A stretch of DNA of 12,160 nt from JAQIBY01 sp964527535 (lineage in GTDB: Bacteria; Bacteroidota; Bacteroidia; Bacteroidales; ML635J-15). A model generated the notes under the pieces. The model ran no database searches. It was not told where the DNA came from and saw only the letters and a list, made by a program, of their open reading frames with translations. Positions 1 through 7,146 of the stretch are shown here, piece by piece. Location of the stretch: contig CAZGPW010000164.1 of the NCBI GenBank assembly GCA_964527535.1, forward strand, positions 1 through 12,160, given 5' to 3'. Made by a program: the position numbers and the translations under genes. Positions within the stretch are counted from its first letter, which is position 1, and each line of letters starts with the position of its first letter.

Positions 1-60
1 AAAAATTGGGATTTAGAAGTTGGTATTTATTTTGAAATTTGGATTTTGGGTTTGGGATTT
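1..60. repeat. Degenerate G-tract direct repeats (TTGGGATTT-like)
   Basis: The first 60 bases are built from variants of TTGGGATTT: exact copies at about 6-14 and 52-60, with related TTGGATTT (about 39-46) and TTGGGTTT (about 46-53) between them. The strand is G/T-rich with three GGG runs. There is no open reading frame of note. It looks like a low-complexity intergenic repeat that may continue left of the window. I do not recognise a function. It could be a slippage-prone spacer or the edge of a longer repeat family. Confidence 0.4.
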
Positions 61-83
61 TCAAAATAAAGAGTTTCTTATAT

Positions 84-115
84 TATTGACGGACACTAAT
101 TAGTGTCCGTCAATA
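84..115. repeat. Perfect 32-base palindrome
   Basis: Bases 84-99 are the exact reverse complement of bases 100-115, with the dyad between 99 and 100 and the core CTAATTAG at 96-103. As RNA it could form a stem of about 14 base pairs closed by AATT. No U-tract follows on either strand, so it is not a standard intrinsic terminator. It might be a dimeric regulator site, a bidirectional transcription barrier, or two abutting mobile-element ends: its right half matches the end of the MITE-like segment beside it. The symmetry is seen directly. Its role is inference. Confidence 0.85.
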
Positions 116-252
116 CAGTCAAGTGTCTGAGCTATAATGTTCGAGTTCAAGGCTTGCGTGGTTTTGAAAATCAAGGAGTTTACTTTTGTAAATAACTGTT
201 TTCAAAACAAGCATAACGCAGAAATCGGACATTATGGACAGACCCTAATTAG
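96..252. mobile_element. MITE-like or IS-remnant segment flanked by CTAATTAG
   Basis: Two copies of CTAATTAG (96-103 and 245-252) flank a 141-base interior. The interior ends are imperfect inverted repeats: TGTCCGTCAATA on the left against GGTCTGTCCATA on the right (reverse complement), 9 of 12 matching. Inside, 125-170 and 199-243 form a second, longer imperfect inverted repeat, including a perfect 10-base arm (161-170 with 199-208) and a shared ATAATGT. The whole would fold into a long hairpin. No transposase is encoded. The right CTAATTAG contains the stop codon of the transporter gene. The layout fits a non-autonomous element with an 8-base target duplication. Because CTAATTAG is itself palindromic, it could instead be part of the terminal repeats. 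I do not recognise the family. Confidence 0.45.
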
Positions 253-1135
253 TTTTATTTCCAGGTCGGATCTTTTTGATGATCAATCCAAAAATCACGG
301 CATTGAAAAAGGTAAATGCTCCATATACCACTGCTGGTAATGCCATTACATGGTTGCCGAGAAAAGCTTCACTCCCGGCAATGGTAATGGCCAGGGCTGA
401 ATTTTGTATGCCTACTTCTACCGCCAGGGTGATTTGTTTTTGGATGTTTAATCTATTCAACCTTCCCATCAGGAAACCAGCAATCATTCCTAATACATTC
501 ATTGTAAATACCCAGGGAGCAATTTCCAGATATTCACTCAGTTTTGTCATTTCACCATCGTTTTTTTCAAAGATCACAAAACTGTAAACTACGGCCAATA
601 GTAATGTTGTGAGATATTTCATGTATGATTCGATCCTTTCTGCACCAGATTTGTTTTTATATCTAATATACATCCCGATTCCTACAGGGATCAAAATCAT
701 GAAAAATATTTTAATTATCATTGAAGTCACTGGCATGGCAATTAACCCTGCATCACCGGTAAAAAAATACAACGAAAAATACACGATTGCCGGCAAGGTT
801 ATTAATATAAGTATTGAATTTGTGGTTGTCAATGAAAGACACAGGGGGACACTTCCTTTTAACCAGTAGGTGATTAAATTTGCCACTGCACCGCCGGGGC
901 AAGCAGCAATAATCATAATGCCAACTTTTAATTCTGGTGATAGCCCTGAAATGTTTGCAATGCCAAAGGCAATTAAGGGTAAGAGTATCATCTGGGAGAT
1001 AAGCCCTATTACTATTTGTTTCGGGTTTTTAATGATTTCCCTGAAATCCCTGAGATTAAGGGAAAGTCCCAGGTTTATCATTATTATCCCAATAACGATT
1101 GGTAACATATATGTTGATGCAAAATTGCCATTCAT
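245..1135 (-). CDS. Bile acid:sodium symporter (BASS) family transporter
   Basis: Encodes a 296-residue inner-membrane protein with 8-10 hydrophobic segments, the usual size for bacterial BASS proteins, which couple Na+ entry to uptake of organic anions. Family marks are ACPGGAVANLITYW at residues 78-91, TTTNS at 103-107 and EVGIQNSALA at 220-229. In the last, E220 and Q224 match the E-x-x-x-Q sodium-site pair known from bacterial ASBT structures. The ATG at 1135 has only a weak upstream GGAAA, as is normal in this phylum. The TAG stop lies inside the CTAATTAG next to the MITE-like segment, so the last residues may have been reset by an insertion. Substrate cannot be told: homologues move bile acids, pantoate, pyruvate or other anions. 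The neighbouring methyltransferase gives no clue. Confidence 0.85.
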   Translation of the reverse strand: MNGNFASTYMLPIVIGIIMINLGLSLNLRDFREIIKNPKQIVIGLISQMILLPLIAFGIANISGLSPELKVGIMIIAACPGGAVANLITYWLKGSVPLCLSLTTTNSILILITLPAIVYFSLYFFTGDAGLIAMPVTSMIIKIFFMILIPVGIGMYIRYKNKSGAERIESYMKYLTTLLLAVVYSFVIFEKNDGEMTKLSEYLEIAPWVFTMNVLGMIAGFLMGRLNRLNIQKQITLAVEVGIQNSALAITIAGSEAFLGNHVMALPAVVYGAFTFFNAVIFGLIIKKIRPGNKTN

Positions 1136-1259
1136 TTTCCAAAATTAAACAAAATAAAACGCAAGTTATAGATAATATTTCTTAAGCTAATTTTATTTAG
1201 CTTTTTTTAAGACTGTTTGTTAGTGATTTTATATTGACGGTTGATGCATTTGGATGTTG

Positions 1260-1267
1260 CAAACTTA
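1260..1267 (-). promoter_or_regulatory. Candidate -7 element (TAAGTTTG) upstream of the transporter gene
   Basis: Read on the minus strand this is an exact match to the Bacteroidota -7 consensus TAnnTTTG, 125 bases before the transporter ATG. No good -33 TTTG is seen about 20 bases further upstream, which weakens the call. It would give a 5' leader of roughly 115-120 bases. Confidence 0.25.
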
Positions 1268-1359
1268 TTCATGCATGGAGCAAGCAGGGAATGTTTTTTG
1301 AGTGTTTCCGTTTTAACAAACTTGAATCATGTATAATACAGAAAAAAATCAGGCATACA

Positions 1360-2511
1360 TTAATTGTCTCCGGTTTTTTTACTTCCACTGTACAGTTTGT
1401 ATTGTTGTAACCGGCATTCCATTGGGCCGTTGAAAAATTTGATTTTGGATGATGGTTTTAATCCGAACTGCTTTAAGGCGCTCAGATTGCCACTGAATAC
1501 CCAAGCATCCCATCCCTGGTAGTGTTGTTTGAGATGATCACCGATTTTTTTGTAGAAATCTGTGATCTGCTTGTCTTTCGCCAGTCTTTCACCGTAAGGG
1601 GGATTCATAATCAGCATACCTTGATCTGTTTTTGGATAGGATTGAAAAAAATCCATGTTTTTTAGGGTAAGATGGTTTTCTACCCCAGCCCTTTCAGCGT
1701 TATTCATGGCTATGGTTACAGCCTGCATGTTTACATCTGATGCAATGATTTGAATGTCGGGAGCTTGCTTGTTTTTAATGGCAGCGGATTTAATTGTTTT
1801 CCATAATCCGGCATCAAAATCAGTCCAGTGTTCAAAACTGAATTGTCGTTTTATCCCGGGGGCAATGTTGGCCGCTATCATGGCTGCTTCGATGGCTATG
1901 GTCCCGGAGCCTGTCATGGGATCATGAATTACGGGGTAGTTATCCATCCCGGCAACTTGTAATAACCCGGCTGCAAGCACTTCATTTAAAGGCGCTTCGG
2001 TTTTTTCTTTTCTGTACCCCCGTTTACTCAGGTTTTGCCCGGAACTGTTCAGAGAAATGCGGCACTGTTTGTCAACAATGTGGAGATCAAGCCGAATGTC
2101 AGGGTCGTTTTTATCCACCGATGGACGCTTGCCATGTTTGTTTCTGAAATAATCTGCAATGGCATCTTTTAAACGTAAGGCAGCGTATTGGGAATGCGTG
2201 AAACTGTCGCCAAAACTCACACAATCAATGAGAATGGATTTGTCTGGTGGAAAATATGCATCCCATTCAATGCGTTTTGCACGGCGGTATAATCTGTCAG
2301 GGTCGTGAGCGTAAAATTTTTCTATGGGTTTTAGTATGCTTAATGCTGTACGAAGGTGGAGGTTTGCTTTGTACAACATTGATTTATCACCCTGAAATTC
2401 AACAGCCCTGTTTCGTATTTGGATGTTTTTTGCTCCGAGTGTATTTAATTCCCGGGAAAGCACATCTTCCAGTCCAAAAAGCGTCTTGGCAAGCAGTGTA
2501 TATTGTTGCAT
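1360..2511 (-). CDS. rlmL: THUMP domain class I SAM-dependent RNA methyltransferase (RlmL N-half type)
   Basis: Encodes a 383-residue cytoplasmic enzyme expected to methylate a guanine N2 in rRNA, using S-adenosylmethionine. E. coli RlmL makes m2G2445 in 23S rRNA, and this protein matches only its N-terminal half: the RlmK half is absent, as in many Bacteroidota and Firmicutes (YpsC type). An N-terminal domain and THUMP RNA-binding domain cover about residues 1-160. The Rossmann methyltransferase follows with motif I DPMTGSGT (197-204), an acidic SDV (258-260) after the next strand, and the catalytic NPPYGERL (303-310) typical of N-methylation of exocyclic amines. All key motifs are intact. 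The start at 2511 gives the family N-terminus (YTLLAKTLFGLEDVLSREL). The exact target base is inferred from the family, not from this sequence. Confidence 0.85.
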   Translation of the reverse strand: MQQYTLLAKTLFGLEDVLSRELNTLGAKNIQIRNRAVEFQGDKSMLYKANLHLRTALSILKPIEKFYAHDPDRLYRRAKRIEWDAYFPPDKSILIDCVSFGDSFTHSQYAALRLKDAIADYFRNKHGKRPSVDKNDPDIRLDLHIVDKQCRISLNSSGQNLSKRGYRKEKTEAPLNEVLAAGLLQVAGMDNYPVIHDPMTGSGTIAIEAAMIAANIAPGIKRQFSFEHWTDFDAGLWKTIKSAAIKNKQAPDIQIIASDVNMQAVTIAMNNAERAGVENHLTLKNMDFFQSYPKTDQGMLIMNPPYGERLAKDKQITDFYKKIGDHLKQHYQGWDAWVFSGNLSALKQFGLKPSSKIKFFNGPMECRLQQYKLYSGSKKTGDN

Positions 2512-2566
2512 ATTGGCAATAGTTATTGGGAAGTAAAAGTAATGAATAATACCGATATGTGTTTAT

Positions 2567-2605
2567 GGTAGCTCTTTTCTTTCAGGAAAAAAATTTAAAG
2601 CTACC
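2567..2605. other. Intergenic inverted repeat (GGTAGCT / AGCTACC)
   Basis: GGTAGCT at 2567-2573 is the reverse complement of AGCTACC at 2599-2605. The 25-base loop contains a smaller TTTTC/GAAAA pairing. It lies about 75 bases beyond the stop of the large secreted-protein gene and upstream of the rlmL-like gene, both on the minus strand. No T-run follows on the minus strand, so it is not a classical terminator. It may be an mRNA 3'-end structure or chance. Confidence 0.3.
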
Positions 2606-2678
2606 TTGTGTAATAATGCTATATTATCTCTGAATTAATCAATATGACATGAAAATAACATTGCATACTGAATGAATT

Positions 2679-5600
2679 TTAGCGAATCAGCTTTACAACT
2701 CCTTTTTCCGTATGTTCAATGCCAAACACATCTTTGTAAACACATATCCATGGATACGTTCCTGATGGTAGCAGCTCACCCCAATTGCTCACGTTGCCTC
2801 GTATAGACCCATCCCATGCACCTTCACCACATCCTTCACATCCTGCATTTTGATCGTATGTTTTGCTTTCAAATATTAGTTCTCCCCACCGGTTATAAAT
2901 TTTAATTGAAAATTCATTAGGGTCAATACCTGCTCCGCACACTGAAAAACAATCATTTTCACCGTCAAAATTGGGCGTAAATGCTGTTGGTGCATAAAAG
3001 GTAAAATGGTCATCTACCTTTATTACCTTCTGGATTGTATCACGACATGTATAACGGTTCACACCAATGACTTTAATTTCAAACACACCAACACCTTCAT
3101 AGGTATGAACGGGGCTCCATCTGCTGGATACTGTGGAGTCGCCATCACCAAAATACCAGTATAAACTATCTGTATTGCTTGTAACTGGATAAAATTCCAC
3201 TTCAGAATTCAGCATACTGATGTTATCGGGTTTGGTATAAAAGTCAATATCAGGCACAGGGTAAATATGGATCATATCCTGCTTTGTTTTTCTTTTTGTG
3301 CATCCATATTGATCTGTTACCAATAGGGATACATCATAATACCCGCTGTTTTCATAAACATGCGTAGCCTGTTCACCATAAGCAAAGGCATTATCGCCAA
3401 AAACCCACTGATACGTATAATCGCTGTTTGGGTTCAAAGCATTGAATTTAAAAGACGCCGGTGGGCATGCAGCCGATATATCGGACATGAAATTGTTTTC
3501 AGGCAGGTCAAGCACAGTAATATAAACAGAATCAATTACTGCGGGTGTTTCACAGGCATCTTTTGCCCTGATAATGTACCATCTGGAATACGTTGGAGAG
3601 ACATTATAGGGAGAGGTTATGATATTGTTTCCATTCAATACTACTTCATAAGGCCCGCCATTACCACCACTGATATTAAATTCTAACTGCGTGCTTTCAC
3701 CCTGGCAAATAGAATCATCAACAGCATAATAATTTGAAATTTGCAACTCAGGGTAAACATTAACCGTGATGGTTCCGGATTTAGTACACCCATTGGCATC
3801 CGTAATTACAAGGGTATAATCGGTTGTTTCTTCGGGGCTGACACTCAGTTGACTTCCAGACCACTCCGTACTGTCTGTTCCCTGCCAGTGGTACAGGTAA
3901 GGTGGTGTCCCTCCGGTTACTGAAACGCTTATTGTTGCTGTTCCTCCAATGCAAATCTGCCTGTTTCCCAGGCCTGAAATTATTATGTTATCCGGATCAG
4001 TAAGGTATGTTTCCATGTTTATTTGACAGCCGTTGGCATCTGTAATGGTAACACTTTGTAAGCCGGCTGATAAGTTTGTTGCCGTATCTGTATTCTGGCC
4101 ATCTGTCCATTGATAATTGTACGGCGGAACACCACCACCCACAGACACCCATGCCATACCATCTGAACTTCCAGGGCACAGGGGATTATTACCATAAATT
4201 GTTCCTGTAAGTGTATCGGGTTCATGAATGGTGAAAAATGTATCCACTTCACAGGCGTTTTGGTCTGTTACAGTGACCTCATAAAATCCGGGACTTAGTC
4301 CGTTGAGTGTACTGTTGTTGCCGATGCTGTCCCACGAATAAATATAAGGCTCTATGCCACCGGTTATTTCAAGGCTTGCACTTCCATCGTTATAAGAATG
4401 GCAAGTGACATCATTTACCTGTAAGTCCATATACATGATTGAGCTCATGCTGACTTCGATATAAGCCGTATCTGATATACATCCGTTTGCATCTTCAACG
4501 TACACACCATAATCATGACTGGAATACGGGTATTCGGTATGGCTGGAATTTCCTTCCGAAAACGTTCCGCCCGCAATTCCCCAATAGTATGTGAATGGTG
4601 GTACCCCGCCTGATGCATTAGCGGTCATATTTGCAGCTTCTCCAGCACACAAATACTGGTCATCGCTAACGGAAATCTGTAATTCATCAGGCTGATCAAT
4701 GGTTGTTGACGCAGATACTGTACATCCGTTTGCATCGGTTACAGTTAATTCATAATTACCTGCCGTCAAACCGGTCACATCTGCAGTATTATCGCTGTTA
4801 CTCCAATTGTATGTATAAGGTGCTGTGCCACCTGAAACCGTTGACTGAATGCTTCCATTGGTATCACCAAAACATGCAACATCGGTACCATTAAGGCTTA
4901 GCTGCAATTCATCAGGCTCGGTAACATCATAATCAATGCTTTCGGTACACCCAATGTCATCGGTAACTACCAGAGTATAGTTTCCTGCACACAAGTCTGT
5001 CTGTGTCCCGGTTACTGATGGCCATGAATACTGATATGGGGGTATCCCTCCGGACACATTTGCCGTTGCCATGCCATCACATTCCCCATAACAACTCACT
5101 TCCTGGATGTTCATATCAATGTTGATCGGAGCGCTGACAGTAACATCAACTGTCACTGTAGAGGTTTGACACCCATTGGCATCTTCAGCATACACATCAT
5201 ACTGGGTATCGTTTCCTGGTGAAACAGCATGAGGAGACGATGCTGCAATAAAACCGCTGCCGTCATTCCAATAATGCGTAACAGGTGTTACGCCACCAGA
5301 TACCGGCGCAGAAATATCGACTGTATCTCCATAACAGATATCCTGATCGGCACCTGCACTGATCGTGAATGGGGGTGGTTCATCAACAGTTCCTGTTTCT
5401 GTTGCTGTACACCCATGATCATCGGTAACTGTAACCGTATAATCACCACTTGGCAGGCCTGAAATGCTTGCGTTTGTGCTTGAATTTGACCAGATAATGT
5501 CATAAGGGGAAGTTCCTCCTGTGACATTGGCTGTAATGCTGCCATCATCCGTCCCATTACAACTCATATCATTTACATCCAAAGTAACTTCAAGTTCCAA

Positions 5601-6806
5601 TGGCTGATTAATGGTTTCAGAATTGGGCAGGGAACTGCAACCGTTTTCGGTGACATCCAAAGTAACTGTATGTGTACCAGTGGTACCCCAGTTTAAAACA
5701 TAGGGACCCTGGCCGCTTCCTGACACCACGGTTGCGCCATCAAAATCCCAATTGTATGTAGCACCAGCTCCGGCAGATCCGGTATAGGTAACTGTTGCAT
5801 CATCGCCAAAACAGTCTAAGCCGGTCAGATCAAAATAGGGTGTTGGTATGGGGTTGACCGTTACTGTCATTGTAGTGGTATCTGATGCAAGTCCGTTTTC
5901 TTCCACCCACAATGAAACATCATAATCGCCGGGATTGATCCAATACACATCATAAGGCCCTTGTCCTGACCCCACCACTGAATCAGCATTTTCGAATGTC
6001 CAATGGTATGTAGCAGAAGACGAGGCCGTTCCGGTATATTCTACAGTGGATGTTTCGCCTACACATATTGGTGTTTCAACCGTAAAATCAGAGGTTGGTG
6101 CTGTATTGGCCAATTCTATCTTTACATCATCAACAAAATATCTTACTGTACTTTTAGATCCACCCATGTAAGTTGTATTTGTTGCATTATCCAGATAAAA
6201 ATTACCAATCATAAAGTATTCATAAGCCTCTGTTGGCGTAAAGGTAAAACTGATCAGTTCCCAGTCGTCCATCTCTGTAATTACTGTTGTATTGTTTAAA
6301 TGAGGTGTAACCTGATACGTACACATACTTCCGGAGTTTACCGGGGAAGTTGTGAAATATACGCCCTGGTTATTGGTGGCATAGGTACAGTTATCAGCAA
6401 AAGAAACGTAAAACTCAACCGTATAGGTCTCTCCCGGAACCATGGGGGTATTCAATTGTCCCTGCAAGTATTCCCGGTAGGGATCACAACCACCATCGCC
6501 ATACACTGTAATGTTGCTCATAACATCCCCTGTACGTGGCACCTGGCTCCCTGGTGAGCTGGTATTTGTTGATAGAGGATGACAATAACATGACTGGTCA
6601 AGTGTCATACTAAAAATATCAGTAGAGCCATCGGTGGGCATGGTCCAATAGTTTATCGCATCGCTAAATTCAGCCTGACTAACGTACCATGAGCACTGTA
6701 AATTTCCGGAATTCACATCTTCAAAGCTGGGATTATACACAAGGTTCTGGCCAAAAACACAGTATGATAAGAGTCCGGCTAGTATTAAAGTAAATGCCTT
6801 TTTCAT
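2679..6806 (-). CDS. Giant secreted PKD/Ig-like/SprB-repeat protein with T9SS type B sorting domain
   Basis: Encodes a 1375-residue exported protein. Residues 1-19 are a signal peptide (MKK, hydrophobic core, CVFG) with Q20 as probable mature N-terminus. Residues 20-235 look like a jelly-roll, carbohydrate-binding-like domain, beginning NLVYNPSFE and ending YFVDDVKIE. Two PKD-like domains follow (236-318, 320-400). Then come about nine modules of 70-85 residues (403-1100): five SprB-type repeats (C.G..DGS, GG..PY.Y.W, G.Y..TVTD..GC) mixed with four Ig-like modules. Two more PKD domains (1101-1183, 1184-1265) carry WVFGD and WYFGDGD. The end (1271-1375) is a CHU_C domain with TPNFDGENDCF and KIYNRWGELIF, the T9SS type B signal. 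SprB is the Flavobacterium gliding adhesin, but the small repeat alone does not show gliding. Adhesion, matrix or polysaccharide binding is inferred. The gene is single, intact and divergent from another T9SS substrate. Confidence 0.88.
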   Translation of the reverse strand: MKKAFTLILAGLLSYCVFGQNLVYNPSFEDVNSGNLQCSWYVSQAEFSDAINYWTMPTDGSTDIFSMTLDQSCYCHPLSTNTSSPGSQVPRTGDVMSNITVYGDGGCDPYREYLQGQLNTPMVPGETYTVEFYVSFADNCTYATNNQGVYFTTSPVNSGSMCTYQVTPHLNNTTVITEMDDWELISFTFTPTEAYEYFMIGNFYLDNATNTTYMGGSKSTVRYFVDDVKIELANTAPTSDFTVETPICVGETSTVEYTGTASSSATYHWTFENADSVVGSGQGPYDVYWINPGDYDVSLWVEENGLASDTTTMTVTVNPIPTPYFDLTGLDCFGDDATVTYTGSAGAGATYNWDFDGATVVSGSGQGPYVLNWGTTGTHTVTLDVTENGCSSLPNSETINQPLELEVTLDVNDMSCNGTDDGSITANVTGGTSPYDIIWSNSSTNASISGLPSGDYTVTVTDDHGCTATETGTVDEPPPFTISAGADQDICYGDTVDISAPVSGGVTPVTHYWNDGSGFIAASSPHAVSPGNDTQYDVYAEDANGCQTSTVTVDVTVSAPINIDMNIQEVSCYGECDGMATANVSGGIPPYQYSWPSVTGTQTDLCAGNYTLVVTDDIGCTESIDYDVTEPDELQLSLNGTDVACFGDTNGSIQSTVSGGTAPYTYNWSNSDNTADVTGLTAGNYELTVTDANGCTVSASTTIDQPDELQISVSDDQYLCAGEAANMTANASGGVPPFTYYWGIAGGTFSEGNSSHTEYPYSSHDYGVYVEDANGCISDTAYIEVSMSSIMYMDLQVNDVTCHSYNDGSASLEITGGIEPYIYSWDSIGNNSTLNGLSPGFYEVTVTDQNACEVDTFFTIHEPDTLTGTIYGNNPLCPGSSDGMAWVSVGGGVPPYNYQWTDGQNTDTATNLSAGLQSVTITDANGCQINMETYLTDPDNIIISGLGNRQICIGGTATISVSVTGGTPPYLYHWQGTDSTEWSGSQLSVSPEETTDYTLVITDANGCTKSGTITVNVYPELQISNYYAVDDSICQGESTQLEFNISGGNGGPYEVVLNGNNIITSPYNVSPTYSRWYIIRAKDACETPAVIDSVYITVLDLPENNFMSDISAACPPASFKFNALNPNSDYTYQWVFGDNAFAYGEQATHVYENSGYYDVSLLVTDQYGCTKRKTKQDMIHIYPVPDIDFYTKPDNISMLNSEVEFYPVTSNTDSLYWYFGDGDSTVSSRWSPVHTYEGVGVFEIKVIGVNRYTCRDTIQKVIKVDDHFTFYAPTAFTPNFDGENDCFSVCGAGIDPNEFSIKIYNRWGELIFESKTYDQNAGCEGCGEGAWDGSIRGNVSNWGELLPSGTYPWICVYKDVFGIEHTEKGVVKLIR
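2682..2996 (-). other. CHU_C (type B) T9SS C-terminal domain
   Basis: This codes for residues 1271-1375. It has the family order: a PTAFTPN start, the acidic NFDGEND loop, KIYNRWGELIF, WDG, then LPSGTYPW and a final VKLIR. An unusual Cys/Gly-rich insert (GCEGCGEGAWDG) precedes the WDG motif. Type B domains direct T9SS export through the outer membrane. They often need a dedicated PorP/SprF-like partner, which is not in this window. Confidence 0.85.
3507..5600 (-). repeat. Tandem SprB/Ig-like module array inside the secreted protein gene
   Basis: This stretch encodes residues 403-1100. Reading N to C, modules run SprB (403-480), Ig (481-560), SprB (561-632), SprB (633-707), Ig (708-790), SprB (791-864), SprB (865-940), Ig (941-1020), Ig (1021-1100). 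The Ig-SprB-SprB triplet occurs twice, at residues 481-707 (about bases 4686-5366) and 708-940 (about 3987-4685). Nearly every module has one Cys near its start (SCNG, ICYG, ACFG, LCAG, ICIG) and one near its end (usually ANGC), suggesting one disulfide per module. Module borders are judged by eye. Confidence 0.7.
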
Positions 6807-6925
6807 AATTTTTCGTATTTTATGTAAAAATATAAAATATTTTGCAAAAAAACTAAAAATAAAATTCTAATTTAATCTCCTTTGTTTTATATATGACGGA
6901 TGATTTCATCGCAGGTTGCCTATTT

Positions 6926-6958
6926 CAAAACTAATCAGTATCTTAACATAACGGTAAA
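6926..6958 (-). promoter_or_regulatory. Candidate promoter of the giant secreted-protein gene
   Basis: On the minus strand TAGTTTTG (6933 down to 6926) matches TAnnTTTG exactly. TTTA (6958 down to 6955) is three of four for the -33 TTTG, with a 21-base spacer. The predicted leader is about 110 bases long. It is called from the phylum consensus only. Confidence 0.4.
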
Positions 6959-7058
6959 TTTTTGGAGCCATTTAAAAGCAGATGTTTATGTTGTATATTA
7001 AAAAAAATAAGGTTTACAGGCAGCCTTTTACGAATTAATGCATCTTAACAATAAAGTA

Positions 7059-7089
7059 AGTTTTTATTCAGATAAAATACTTAACTTTG
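7059..7089 (+). promoter_or_regulatory. Candidate promoter of the 511-residue T9SS protein gene
   Basis: TAACTTTG at 7082-7089 is an exact -7 element (TAnnTTTG). The -33 region is only a weak AGTTTTT at about 7059-7065, at suitable spacing. Transcription would begin near 7095, giving a leader of about 50 bases before the ATG at 7147. Confidence 0.5.
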
Positions 7090-7146
7090 TATGTATATGA
7101 TACCGTGAATATTTCATGCGCAACAACAGAATAGATAAACGATTTT

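Larger units (their letters stand above)
6807..7146. other. Divergent intergenic region between two T9SS-substrate genes
   Basis: This 340-base AT-rich spacer holds no credible gene or RNA gene. Its content is regulatory: one candidate promoter for each flanking gene, at 6926-6933 on the minus strand and 7082-7089 on the plus strand, with about 150 bases between them. The shared region could let one regulator act on both genes, but no convincing operator repeat is visible. Long A/T runs occur at 6829-6873 and 7000-7009. Confidence 0.6.

Noticed and set aside
137..340. Small plus-strand open frame (67 codons) at the left end
   Set aside because: It runs through the inverted-repeat segment and into the antisense of the transporter gene, resembles no family I know, and is best explained by chance.
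1140..1147. Minus-strand TAATTTTG only 4 bases before the transporter ATG
   Set aside because: It matches the -7 consensus, but it would make an essentially leaderless mRNA and has no -33 element at the right distance.
1184..1203. Hairpin AAGCTAA-TTTTAT-TTAGCTT followed by a T-run on the plus strand
   Set aside because: It looks like a weak terminator, but no plus-strand gene lies upstream to be terminated, and the stem is AT-rich and short.
3507..5600. Possible CRISPR-like periodicity
   Set aside because: The period of about 220-250 bases comes from coding modules of about 75-80 residues with diverged DNA, with no short identical repeats and spacers.
3360..6557. Several plus-strand open frames opposite the giant secreted-protein gene
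   Set aside because: Their sequences (rich in Cys, Arg, Tyr) are typical of antisense translation of Thr/Gly/Asp-rich repeats, and the minus strand has one intact 1375-codon gene.
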